A DNA stretch of 64,000 bases, taken from contig JAJNNY010000067.1 of the NCBI GenBank assembly GCA_022453515.1, positions 62,001-126,000 of the forward strand. Direction: 5' to 3'. Origin of the DNA: Astrocystis sublimbata. Its lineage: Eukaryota > Ascomycota > Sordariomycetes > Xylariales > Xylariaceae. The notes beneath the pieces are model-generated. The model was not told where the DNA came from, made no database searches, and saw only the letters and a list, made by a program, of their open reading frames with translations. Numbering within the stretch: position 1 is the first letter of the stretch; the number at the start of each line of letters is the position of its first letter. A program made the position numbers and the translations under genes. Below are positions 47,476 to 58,921 of the stretch, one piece after another.

Positions 47476-48439
47476 ATGGTTTCGAAATTCCTCGTAGCGC
47501 TGGCGGCGTCAGGCGCGCTCGCCGCTACGCCTAAAGGCTTCGAACCGGGTAGTGAGAACCCTCTGCTGGTCACATTTGGGAAGACTCCGGCGCAGGACGG
47601 CGTGGAGGTTGCGAAAGACAGTAGGTTCCAGCACTACCCACTAGAGCACATATGAAATGGAAATAACTGATTGGGTGATCAGTCACACAAACGGCACCCA
47701 CGCTCGCGACGCAAAGCAAGCTGGATGGAAGTTCGTTCGCCGTGATGATGATCGATCTGGACATCCCGACGGATAACCCACCTGAGACCGGTACGCTGCT
47801 GCATTGGATGCAGACGGGTCTTACACAGAGCGCATCGGCCGTCTCGAACAGCTCGGCCGGTGCTACATCCTTTGCCTTCTCGGTACCAGCAGACGAGGCT
47901 GCGCTCGCCGACTACCTGGGCCCGTCACCGCCCGCTAAGATCCCGTTGTCCCACAGATAGTCAGTTAAAACCCCAAACACCTATTTTCAAATATTGCAGG
48001 GCCTGAAGACCCTCGGCTTATAAACGTAATGACCACTAACACCATATTCAACAGCACCGAAATCATCGTCGACACGTCGGATCTGACTGATACCGGCTTG
48101 GCTGCTCTCAAGAAGGCGGCGGGGACTCGATTGGGCTTCAACGCCAAGGGCGTTATGACCGAGGCTGGCCTGTTGGACAAGGTCGTCGCCGGAAACTTCT
48201 TCAACGTGACGAACCCGGGACCCCTTGAGGGCGCGACGGCGTCGAACTCGACAACTGGCAGTGGCAGCGGCAGCGGCAGCAACGGCACCATCTCTGGTGG
48301 CAGCCCAAGCAGCAGCAGCAACCCCAGCCCGAGCTCTCCCCCTTCGGGACGCCCTGATCCATCTACCGCTGGTGCGCAGCGTGTGGGCTCGTCGCTATTC
48401 GGTATCGTCATGGCTGCCGTTGCGGTTTTCGCCCTATAA
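47476..48439 (+). CDS. Secreted, probably GPI-anchored PEBP-like protein
   Basis: Three exons (47476-47620, 47683-47959, 48055-48439) give 268 residues. Introns are 62 and 95 nt. The second has an unusual GTCAGT donor, but joining it to the CAACAG acceptor gives HRYTEIIVDTSDLTD, the expected family reading, and a CACTAAC branch lies just upstream. A signal peptide is present (MVSKFLVALAASGALA). The phosphatidylethanolamine-binding fold shows MMIDLDIP, LHWMQTGL and LSHRYTEIIVD. The last 70 residues are Ser/Gly/Pro-rich, and the protein ends in a hydrophobic GIVMAAVAVFAL stretch, a GPI-attachment layout. Several NxS/T sites are present. PEBP proteins bind phospholipids or act as inhibitors. A cell-wall or membrane-surface role is inferred. 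Confidence 0.87.
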
Positions 48440-50449
48440 AAAAACCATTAGTATCTTCCATTCGCATTCGACTGCATAGCACATTGCTGTGTTCAGCAAT
48501 GAGGCTAGCGCAGCCTCTAAGTTGGCGGGTTTTTGGTGCGCATGTATATAATCAAGAAGTCGAATGAATAGTCCAAAAAGAGGCGCATTCTCGATACGTT
48601 TTTCGTCGTCAAGTTCGATGCTGTACTGTTTTCGCAAGATGTAGGATGCATTCCCGGGCTGATGGACATTACGCTCGTGGCTTCGCGCCAGCTCCTATTT
48701 CGGAGCCGTCTCAGGAACTGATATGCTAATGGATTTCGGTATATTGAATGGAGCTGAGCTGGGAGTTCGGCGTCTCGGCAACACAGACACAGTATAGTAG
48801 TCCGTCGCCGCGACACTTACACGCTCCACATAGTAATTTAGGTCATACGACAAGCCCAAAGCTCGCTCGCTCCGCCCAAAGGTGTACGGACTCAACTTGA
48901 GTTAGAGCTAGGGCATGGCCACGGTGCGATAGATCACATTGATATCTGTCGACTTTGTCTCTTAAAGACGACCCCTCACCCTAAAATGCTCCAGACTGCT
49001 TGGCATATGCAGCCTTCCGCCGTGCACCCTGAGCATGGCAACTTGTTGCATTTCAGCTATACGCATAGCTCTGCATGTTCGGGTCTGTAACCTGTTGCCC
49101 GTGGCTACACACACATGACGAGGCATGATGCCGTAGGGGTTCTCAAGAGACCGGTGGACCCAATGCATCACCAAGACCATCAGCAGGGGAGTATATGTCA
49201 CATCTATGATCCTACCGTAGCACTTCCGTTGCTTGTCTGTAAACGCAAGTGGAGGTAATCAAATAATATCAAACCCAATATAATAGGCGATTGTGATGTA
49301 TCCCGTCTCGCCTCGCCTCGGCATCCAGCAGCAGAGTGGAAGCCGTCTGCAAACAGATCATGAATTAATTACTGTAGCCCAATGATCTGTCCAGTCTGTC
49401 TCCACATCACCGACAGCCGAAGCCGTTATTTGAAGTTACCTAATTGCAAGCCCCATCTCCAGCCAACATTTGATTTACGTCGTATGCAATCCCGGAGTAG
49501 AATACCGGCCAACTCGGATAGATGGACCGATAATAGAACCATCCGCGAGTAAAGACAAAGCAGAGCAATCGCCCTGACTAAGAAAGGGACACTAGTCTGG
49601 TCCCGTGTCAGTCTATATCTCTTGATCCCCAGAGCACCACGGCCTGGACGCGACTCACCCCTCGATACCGAGCCATCTCCGAAGCCAGTCCGGCGAGGGG
49701 CCGAGAGAGCTCGAGCTTCGACTAACCCCCTGATGTAGCATGGATAGCAGTCCACCGCGGCCACGGCAGTGCGACCTCAGGCGCCTGTTCGCGGCTCTGT
49801 GTCCACCTCGCCCACTTGGACTCCAACCCTGTCGAGGCTTGTCTTGTCTCGCCAGGGAGCCGCCTCCTTTGAGCGTCACCGTTTGAGCAGCGTCCGAAGA
49901 AGCAAGCCACTCGAGCCACTGGATCTGCTGCTCAGTGCGGGCATGCGGGGTCAACCTGCTCGCTATTCGTATTGTGTGAGCTGCGTCGCCACTCCGGTTT
50001 CCCGTAGACGCGCTCTTACATAGTACACACGGGCGTTGCAACTAGGTAATCTAGCTGAGGGGACGTACGTCCGGGGAGCTCATACCGACATTGCGAGAGG
50101 TTACCGTAGCGCCCTACCCCTCAATGGCCGGCTCCATCTTGTCTGGTGCCATGTCGTGCCAGGCTGTTGTCTGTGTGTGTCTCAAACGTCCTTGGATGGA
50201 TACGACGGGATTCTTTCCGTGCTTCGATCGAGTCCTCGTCGAACATAAAGAGCCGAGCAATCCCCTCTGTTACAGAATCTCTTATTGCTTCCCCTCATCC
50301 CAAATCACAACACTATAACATCACCAACCTTCCATCAACATCGTTAGATCCAGTCACGATCTGACGAGTCCTCGACAGTTCCAGACATCTAATTTCAAAC
50401 CAACTCGCCTCCTCTCTCTAACTCCACGGTCAACGACCGCACATTCAAA
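48440..50449. other. Intergenic 2.0 kb
   Basis: This lies between the PEBP-like gene and the formate dehydrogenase. No recognised gene. The part just before 50450 is pyrimidine-rich and is probably the formate dehydrogenase promoter and leader. Confidence 0.6.
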
Positions 50450-52174
50450 ATGGTATTTCTAGCCCGCTCACTCCCCAGCGTTACTCGTCCTGTTTCAAGG
50501 ATAATTGCCCCTGCTTCGGCAGCTCGCTTTGCAAACCGTGCTCGTCCGGCTCTGGCATTCAAGAGCAATTCCTCAACCCTACACAAAACATGCCCCTCCG
50601 GCATCCCCGCCTCGACTCGTATGCTGACGACACAACGTGAAAAGGTCAAAGTTCTGGCTGTCCTGTACGACGGTGGTGAACACGCCAAACAGGTATGTAG
50701 TCTTCCCGGATCCCGATCTCTTTATCCGCCCAGGCATCGGTTAGTCCCGGCACCCCGTCTCGTGCAGCTTTCCTCATCAATGTAGATATCCAGCCAATGA
50801 ACGAGTTCTTGGCGTTGGTATTACATGCATGTGGTTCCTACTAGGAAGAAAGCATCACAAGGAGCATGTGTGGGGTAATCGGGACTAAGACGAATCTCCA
50901 AATTCCCCGCCCTGAAGCTGTCCGTCGTCTTGTGAGACATGGCCGACTAACCATTTCTCTTTCCCGATTGCAGCAACCCGATCTGCTAGGAAGCACCGAG
51001 AACGAGCTGGGTATCCGCAAGTGGCTGGAGGACCAAGGCCACACACTCATGACCACATCCGACAAGGAGGGCGAGGGCTCGACCTTCGACAAGGAGCTAG
51101 TAGATGCCGAGATTATTATCACCACACCGTACGTCTACCCGGATTTCTTGGCGCTGCAAGCTATGAGAAGCTCCCTTCATGTCGGGGTCATGATAATTCG
51201 AACTGACGCCTGGCAGTTTCCACCCCGGTTACCTAACAGCCGAGCGTCTAGCTAAGGCTAAGAACCTCAAGCTAGCCGTCACTGCTGGTATCGGTTCAGA
51301 CCACGTCGACCTCAACGCTGCCAACACCACAAATGGCGGTGTCACCGTCGCCGAGGTGACCGGCTCCAACGTCGTGTCCGTCGCCGAGCACGTCGTCATG
51401 ACCATCCTCGTGCTGGTCCGCAACTTCGTCCCCGCCCACGAGCAGATCCAGGCTGGTGAGTGGGACGTCGCCGCCGCCGCCAAGAACGAGTACGACCTCG
51501 AGAACAAGGTCGTCGGTACTGTCGCCGTCGGCCGCATCGGTGAGCGTGTCCTGCGCCGCCTGAAGGCTTTCGACTGTAAGGAGTTGTTGTACTTCGACTA
51601 CCAGCCCCTGAAGCCCGAGGTCGAGGCCGAGATTGGCTGCCGCCGTGTCGAGAACCTCGAGGAGATGTTGGCTCAGTGCGATGTTGTCACCATCAACTGC
51701 CCTCTGCACGAGAAGACCCAGGGTCTGTTCAACAAGGAACTCATCTCCAAGATGAAGCCTGGTAAGTCCTAATTCTTGAAGATCGATATCTCATACGTGG
51801 CATATCAGTTGCTAACGATATCACCAGGTTCATGGCTCATCAACACCGCCCGTGGCGCCATCGTCGTCAAGGAGGACGTCGCCGAGGCTCTCAAGTCTGG
51901 CCACCTCCGCGGATACGGTGGTGACGTCTGGTTCCCCCAGCCCGCTCCCAAGGACCACCCTCTGCGCACAGCCAAGAACCCCTGGGGCGGCGGTAACGCC
52001 ATGGTCCCCCACATGTCGGGTACCTCGATCGACGCCCAGAAGCGCTACGCCGACGGCACCAAGGCCATCATCGACAGCTACCTGTCCGGCCGCCACGACT
52101 ACCGCCCCGAAGACCTTATCGTCAAGGACGGTGACTATGTCACCAAGGCATACGGCCAGCGTGCCAAGAAATAA
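50450..52174 (+). CDS. FDH1: NAD-dependent formate dehydrogenase
   Basis: Four exons (50450-50692, 50974-51128, 51217-51761, 51828-52174) give 429 residues. Introns are 281, 88 and 66 nt. The first 60 residues are Arg/Ser/Ala-rich and look like a mitochondrial presequence; a second in-frame Met at 58 (50621) could start a cytosolic form. The D-specific 2-hydroxyacid dehydrogenase fold shows [22 protein letters not shown] and GIGSDHVDL. It also has [11 protein letters not shown] with the formate-site Asn, [14 protein letters not shown] in the NAD site, NTARGAI with the substrate Arg, VWFPQPAP with the conserved Gln, and PHMSGTS with the catalytic His. Reaction: formate plus NAD+ to CO2 plus NADH. 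Fungal enzymes serve formate detoxification and one-carbon oxidation. Confidence 0.97.
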
Positions 52175-53103
52175 ATGCATTGTTCGCTACAGCACGATGT
52201 TCACTAACTAAGGATTTGACGACAAGTTTGCGAGGAGCTATATGAGCCATGTTTTGTATATATAATATTTTTGGATCATGTCTTCGATCACTTTTGCCCA
52301 ATGCTTTGGCGTGTTGGAAATCTTGGGCAATCATCATGTAGCCTCATAGCGCCCGCCTTCTTTACTCGCTTTAATGAATGAAAAAAAATCATTAAATATA
52401 ACACAACTTGCCTACGACCTGGAGTGAAACTTGACACCAATAAAGCTGGATTTTTCTTCCATAATTAACATAGTGAGATCCCTGTAAGAAAGTTAAGAGA
52501 ACCCTTATACAGACAATTGCATATATCGTCCTTTATCGGGGTCGCATAGCACCATGGAAATACCTAACCTACCTACGACAGCATGTTGTAATTTGGTAAA
52601 CTAGGATCCCCTCCCAACCTAATCGATTTCCTCTAGTTCAATTAGCATATCAATAGAACACCGAGAGTAAAGGCGACGGCGATTGTCTGACGTCAGCAAC
52701 AAAGGTGACATAGTCATGACCTCGTTCGGACGTCATGGGCAGAGCACTAGCTCTCACCTACCTCTCGACTCCCATTCCTCATTGGCCTTGACCTACGAAT
52801 AGGCGGAAAACTAGTATCGCGCAAAGCGTGAGGGGAAAGAAAGCCTTGAGTTAAGGTTCCTTTTGGGGAATATATATACTGTCTCTGGGGTCGAGGACCT
52901 TGATGGCCAACTCTCAATCTGCAATTACCTCTTTGGAACACAACCGACCAATCAGACAACACACATATCGCAACATACTTAGTTGAACGTCAGTACTGTA
53001 TATCATATCTGCATCAACTCTTTACACATATGATGTTTGCATGAGTTGAAGCCCCGTGGAGGAGCTAATGCATGTCATGCTAACTAAGAGGGCTAGATCA
53101 ATC
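52175..53103. other. Intergenic, likely metallothionein promoter
   Basis: The 3' UTR of formate dehydrogenase comes first; TATATATAAT-like sequence near 52257 may help 3' end formation. A TATATATA element at 52871-52878 may serve the metallothionein gene. Two ATGs at 53068 and 53077 are in frame with the metallothionein start and would add 12 or 9 residues. A CTAACTAAG segment at 53080-53088 could instead be part of a leader intron. Confidence 0.5.
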
Positions 53104-53312
53104 ATGGCATGCAACTGCAACACCAGTGGTGCGTCTTGCACTTGTGCCACGGCGGGCACTTGTAAGTGCGGAGAGAACTGCGGATGCGATAGCTGCCCTG
53201 TGAGTTTCGACCCCCAATCTGCTGCCGGGCTCTGCTTTGGCTGGATTTGTTGACCAAGCAGATTTTATGTGACTTGATCGTACTCCACTAACAAGGTGAA
53301 CAGAAGAAATAA
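53104..53312 (+). CDS. Metallothionein with a two-codon last exon
   Basis: Exons 53104-53199 and 53304-53312 give 34 residues. The first exon encodes MACNCNTSGASCTC through SCP. The second encodes only two lysines and the stop, after a 104-nt intron with a GTGAGT donor, a CACTAAC branch and an ACAG acceptor. Nine cysteines (3, 5, 12, 14, 20, 22, 26, 28, 31) form four CxC pairs plus one, and there are no aromatic residues or His: the fungal metallothionein pattern. It binds Cu(I), Zn or Cd and buffers or detoxifies them in the cytosol. The start at MACNC is chosen because fungal metallothioneins begin this way. Reading through the intron would add a short tail with two more cysteines. Confidence 0.87.
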
Positions 53313-54230
53313 GCCATGGCTATGATCGCACAATAGTCGGGGACCCTTTTTGCCGATGCATCGGTTGTATATATGGAGTTCTGGGCGTAACACGGCTTTA
53401 CTGTAACATACTGTATAACTAGGAGTCGTTGCGTTAAATATATTCGCTCGTTACGCAAATCCTGAAACCTTCCGCGAGTCATTTGTATGTGGCATATGAC
53501 TGCTTTACGGTGCGATAATAGCTTCAAACTCGACTGGGGTAAGTATTTGTATAGTAAGTGTTCATGGACGCATGAAGTGACTATCAATACATATTGAAGT
53601 GTTGAGTCCCAAGCTCTATCGCTGTCACTTAGATATTACCTATACGGAGAAACCGTATTGAGTTGTATCTGCCCACGAAGAAAGTGGGTTGTAGATGGGA
53701 AGAATCGAGGAGACCCGGTAGTCTAATACACGCTGTATCTCGTACCTATCCAGCAAAACGCTTTCGGTGTAGTTGCTTGAATGTAGTAAGTAGCCAAATG
53801 AATATGTGCGTCGCGCACGCAAGGGATATTTCCCTTCTGGCCTTTGTTTATGCGTTTGACGAAGGGAATCGGTTTTTCATTATATCTACCGTCCCTTGTG
53901 GGCACACAGGGGCTAGTGGTACCGTTGGGTCTACATAATTACTATACTATGTACGATAGAAATACTTCAATGGGTAAGCTCAAAAGAGTAGAGAAGAACA
54001 TAGTGATACTTTCTACTTTTCGTCACCACCACCTACTCGTACACCCTCGTTCGTAGAATAGACACTATTCTCCCTTCAGATCAACCAATGCCCCGTAAAC
54101 GCAAGTTTGTAGACGGAATCGTTTACCAGCCCGCTGTATATCGAACAAACCTGCCATTTCGTCGTCGCCATCGTTATCGCCATTGTCGTCGTCGTCGTCG
54201 TCGTCGTCGTTATCATGCCTGCGGCGCATC
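53313..54230. other. Convergent intergenic region
   Basis: This holds the 3' sides of the metallothionein and monooxygenase genes. A GTC microsatellite lies at its right end. No gene is recognised. Confidence 0.55.
54185..54210. repeat. GTC trinucleotide microsatellite
   Basis: About 8.7 pure GTC units, read as GAC (Asp) on the minus strand. It lies just downstream of the predicted monooxygenase stop. Related imperfect GTC/GTT triplets at about 54288-54345 are inside the last exon. Confidence 0.85.
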
Positions 54231-55845
54231 TTACAGAGACGTCCATTTTTCGTCTTCATCAAGATTGTCGGAATATTCGGAATACACGGTATCGTCGTTG
54301 CTGTCGTTGTTGTCGTTGTCATCGTCGTTGTCGTCTTGGCGGCGCGAGGGGCACGGTACACCGTTATCGACGAACTTATAAAACAGCTGTAAAGCGCTTT
54401 TGTTTTGACCCAGAACGTCGAAATAGTCCAGCATATCTGCTGGTACATAGAGGAGTTTCTTTGATCTCTCAAGGTCCTCGTGCAACCCATCTTCCGCGGA
54501 AGCATACTGCGACACCCGACGTCAGTAACCAAAGCTTCAATTATCGCTCTTGGGGATTGTCGTCGCATGATAATTCAGTTATATGATTACTCACCACATG
54601 GGCAACCCTGCGCGCTAGGTCCACAATGGCCTGGGTCCTCGGCCGTCGGACCTCATTGTACGCCGCCAGCGCACATCCAACATGCCGGGGCTCGGTGACT
54701 CGCGAGAACAACTCGCATAGGACCGCTGCATCCTCCATTGCCTGCCCTGCCCCGAGTCCAGCAAAGGGAATGGAAGTGTGGGCTGCGTCTCCGACGATGG
54801 CCACCGACGCTCGGGCATAGAACGGCGCGTGGTCATGGACGAGCACGTCCTGGGATAAGCCTTTGCCCTGGGCAATCATTTGGATGATTTCCTGTGCGTA
54901 GACTCTAGGATCTAGATGTTCCACCTTTTTTTCATCGAGAGCTTCTCCATGACTAGCCACGCCGGCGTTAAGCTGGGTGTTCTTGCTCATCGGGATGCAA
55001 TTGACGTGGCCTTTGGGCCCGAACAAGATTGACGCACACGTCGGCCACTGTGGATGGATCTGCTTGTAGCCTTCCGGGGTAAGCACCCACGGGGAGATAA
55101 TCTTCCACCCGTCGTGGTTCTTGGGGTGCGCTGCGGGGTGGTGGTATCCGAGCAGATACTCCCGGGTGATGCTGTGAACACCATCTGCACCGAGCAAACA
55201 GTCGCACTGCGTTGACGAGCCGTCTTCAAACTCGAGTGTGAGTATCTCCTCGCCTCTCGTATACTGACAACTGATTTGGCGCAATTTCTTGCCGAGGTGG
55301 AGGCGGTCGGACGGAATGAGCTCTCGGAATCCCTTGAGAAGAACCGAACGGCTGATGGGTTTCTCGTCAACCGCGGCGCCCAGGGTTTGGCCGGCATGCG
55401 GCCCTTGCGCCAAGATCAACTCGACTTTCTCCTGCCCCTTTTCGCCCATGTCCAAAGTCTTCTTGAGGTGATGTATGTCAGGGCCGAGGGATAGCATGGC
55501 ACTGATAGCGTTCTGGTGCATAAAAAAGCTTGGTTTGACATCTGGGTACTGGGCTGTGCCTTCGTAGACGTGGACATCGAGGTATTTTTGGTTGACGAGG
55601 CCCGCGGCGAGAGCCAGCCCGGTAATGCCACCGCCAACGATAGCTACCTTGATTTTCCCCTTGACCATCTCACCTGGGTCCCTGGCCATCGTGAAATCTG
55701 GTGCATGCGTCCCTCGGGTCAAACCCCGAGAGGCTACCAACTTCCTCACGTATTCGATTTTACGCTCCAAACACTTGAATCGAGCATCCACACTCTTGGA
55801 TGGAGTCTCCGAACACTTGGATCGAGCCTTCATCGTATCGTACAT
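54231..55845 (-). CDS. FAD-dependent monooxygenase, salicylate-hydroxylase-like, with acidic tail
   Basis: Two minus-strand exons (55845-54595, 54506-54231) give 508 residues; the 88-nt intron has a GTGAGT donor and a TCGCAG acceptor. The FAD-binding loop KVAIVGGGITGLALAAGL starts near residue 65, CLLGADGVHS is the DG motif, and VAIVGDAAHTSIPFAGLGAG is the GD motif that binds FAD. This is group A flavoprotein monooxygenase architecture (aromatic-ring hydroxylation with NADPH). Residues 1-60 are an unusual extension containing three 7-residue repeats; internal Mets at 53 and 60 are possible shorter starts. The last exon encodes an Asp/Asn-rich tail (DDNDDDNDNNDSNDD) instead of the usual short helical end. 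The C-terminal model is less certain than the core. The substrate is unknown. Confidence 0.83.
55764..55826 (-). repeat. Three 21-nt tandem units encoding heptads
   Basis: Units 55764-55784, 55785-55805 and 55806-55826 are imperfect copies. On the minus strand they encode ARSKCSE, TPSKSVD and ARFKCLE near the N-terminus of the monooxygenase. The unit length equals one coiled-coil heptad. Confidence 0.75.
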
Positions 55846-58800
55846 CTTGCTCTGCTTCTTGACTTTTTTGACAGATGCAAGGATTTTTTTGTAGTGCCAG
55901 GAAGTGAGATGGCGGAAGCAGGGAGAGGAGTTGCTGAGATATGGATTCCAAGCTCCGAGGGCAACTTAGGTTGGACATGATGACACGTCATGATAAACCT
56001 CCAGTTCGGCGTTTTTTGAGTCCGATGGCGACTCTGACGCGGAAAAGCGGCGATTTCGTTGGGAACCTGCGTGTTTGAACTCAACTTCGCCCTTCCGTGA
56101 TGGATGAAGCGCATTGGTGTCCTGACGTGTTCAGGTCCATCTTCTTTCATCAACAATTGAAATGTTCAATTGACTGTTTTCCAGACATCTCAGGTCCAAA
56201 ACATGGCGAGACTCGAACAGCCGGTTAATTGAATTAGTTGGTATTTTAATATCTACAGACAATACAAAGTCTGAATACATGGGATGAGGGGATGAGTTTT
56301 GTTCAATACGAACACGAGGGAATGGAATGCGAGGTGCTCTGCTATCACTAACAGGTACCTACCTACAAGCAGTCACCTGATTTTTATCTCCCGGGAAATA
56401 TACGATACAGGGGATGAGGGGGTGGTTGCTGCATAGAGTATATTGGTGAAACTGTTGAGCTGGGATATTGCCCATTCGTAGAACTTCCAGCGCGGCACAC
56501 GCAGACAACGCTATCCCGACAGCGATGACAATTGACAATTAAGCCTGCAATACGGATAGCAGCCCGTTGCCAAACACCTCTTGGCAGCGCTATCACGGGT
56601 AGCACTTCGTTTCAGCGGTGAGCTGTGGCTGGCTGCATGGGTAAAACATATGGTCTTACATGCCGCAAAGGCTGACTGACAGGCTGAGAGATTTTTTAAA
56701 AAAACCTTTCGCGGATGGCACCACATGGGAAAGAAAGGATTTGGTTTGCTTGCTTTCCAGCACGAAGAAATCAGATCATTCGAGGTGGCGTGAGTGGCCA
56801 GGGCGTTGAAATTGCAAGCCGAAGTCACCGATCCTCCTTCCACTCATCAATACACAAACGGTCCCAACAAATTGTCAATAATGGGTGAAAAAGAAACAAA
56901 CAAACAAACAATGTGTGTGGCAAGGCTTGCAAGCCTGACTGCAGACAGGAGCTGACGAGACATTTACTTCAATCTGATATTTTTCTGCATGACAAGCAGC
57001 CGCTTCAGCTGACGCGCTTGGGCTTGGCTGTTCTCGGCAAACCCCATGCTCGAGCTTTGACAGCCCGGTCTCGGAGATTAGATGAGATCGATAAAGTCTG
57101 AAACCATGATTGATGGAGCGATCGATTGATTAGATTACGGAAGGGAGAAGGGATGGTTGCACAGTGCTGACGGGCAATGAGGCCTTCAGCCAGCCCCCAA
57201 TGACAGCGTGAATGAATATCTCCGGCTGGGGCGCGTTGCGAATACGTGCTGCGAATCTCAGGGGTACGGACAACAAAAATATATACTGTAGCTGCCAGTG
57301 GCAATAATTTGGTGGCAGTGGTTCGGTGTCAGTCAGATGATTGATTATTGATAAAACCATCATTCGAGTGACTTGGCTAACCAGCTGGGATTTGGATCTG
57401 TTTGCTCATATGTTGTTCTACCAAAGGAGCCGAAGAAGGATTGATTGTAATACCGGAAGTTTTCTGCGAGACTAGATAGTGCCGACATATGTACCTACGG
57501 ATACGGAGAACATAGTTTTTACATGTAAGTGGGTATCAAAGTCGTCCACTTACGGTATACCAACCAAGACGCCGGGTCTGTTTGGGGAGATAATCAACCG
57601 TTGCCACCTAAGCAAGCTAAGCAATCTAGATGGCGCACGCGAAGCCCCACAAAGATAGGTAATGCGCTCGGTAATGGAAGACGACGGACCGGACAAAAGA
57701 CAGGAAATGGCTAGTCATGGCTGGGCGCGCGGGTGTTTTGGGAGTGTAAGTGGCCTGCATCAACAGTGACAGCCGAGGGCACAGGGAATGATTCCCGCCT
57801 GACCAGAGACGCCTGACTTATGTATGGCTTGAGGCCTGACACGGAGATCCGGGCGCGAGATACTTATGTTCTGCACAAAAAGTAAGACTCTGGTAATACG
57901 TAGTAATGGCGTGCTAGGATTCCGGATGGATCTTTGGCGCTTTTCGCACTATCTGTCGCGAATACGGCATAAGCCGAAGAAGAAGATTTGTAACTGATCC
58001 AAGTTCTATTCTTAACTCCTGCGCTGACTGTATTAATCCACTGACGTAGGCTAGGGACTGCAAATGAGGATGAGGCCACAACACATGTTTGTCTCAATGG
58101 TTATCGTTGCATCACCTTCTCTGTAGGTATTTACACGTAATTGTATAGTAGTACTGTTTCGAGCAGAAAGCAGTGCGAGCCGGTCATGTGACACTGTAGC
58201 TATGTCGGAGGCGTCTGCCGGAGCGAAGTCGGCCAAGCCAGGAGCCTGGAGGGCAGAAAGTGGCTTATGCAGGCGCATCAGTTGACACGACCGCCTAGAA
58301 CATGGCTTGGGGGTACCTAGTAGGACGACCTCAGCGAGACAAAGAGGAGCGACTGCCGTGTCCCCAACTTATCAGATTGTCCCCACTTCGGAGCCCTGCA
58401 AGCCACATCTGATAGGGAGACGGCCCATTCACTTTCATCATAGCCCTCGCTCTGCCCGCGGCGGTCTGGAGCACCTGCCGATCCATTACTACCCATTTAG
58501 TTGGACGTAGTTCAGTACCTAAGGTAGTTTAGACCTCGGGCGCTGGGCCCTGTTAATAATCACAGCCGCCCTGCTCTCGCTGCTGTCAACTTTTTTTGTT
58601 GTTTTGTCTCTATTCCCACCATTTTCTGCATTCCTGGCGATACCCGACAGAATTCACACCTATTGTCCTCAAATCAACTTGCGCCGATAATCATCGTGCC
58701 TTTGGTATTATTATAAGGAGCGTCTGCCTACGAATATTCACTGCCGAGTATCAGATAACCGCTCCCACCCTTAGGTGGCCCCTTGTCGCACGCCCGGCTT

Positions 58801-58921
58801 AGTATACTTATACTTACCCGTGTCTCTGACCGTCCATACTCGACACAACCTCTTTGTGCAGTCGGAGTGGAGGGAAGCGATATTGACAACAAGGAAACGC
58901 TCATCTTCAGCGAACACGCCA
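55846..58921. other. Gene-poor 3.1 kb between divergent genes
   Basis: This holds the upstream regions of the monooxygenase and the FAD/NADPH reductase. No gene recognised. GGTACCT/TACCTA motifs recur (about 56353, 57491, 58313). The reductase frame is open back to about 58775 but has no ATG before 58922. Confidence 0.55.

Noticed and set aside
51129..51255. Continuation of the formate dehydrogenase second exon ([14 protein letters not shown]...)
   Set aside because: The open frame runs through a GTACGT donor. Splicing to 51217 restores the highly conserved [13 protein letters not shown] sequence, so this is intron.
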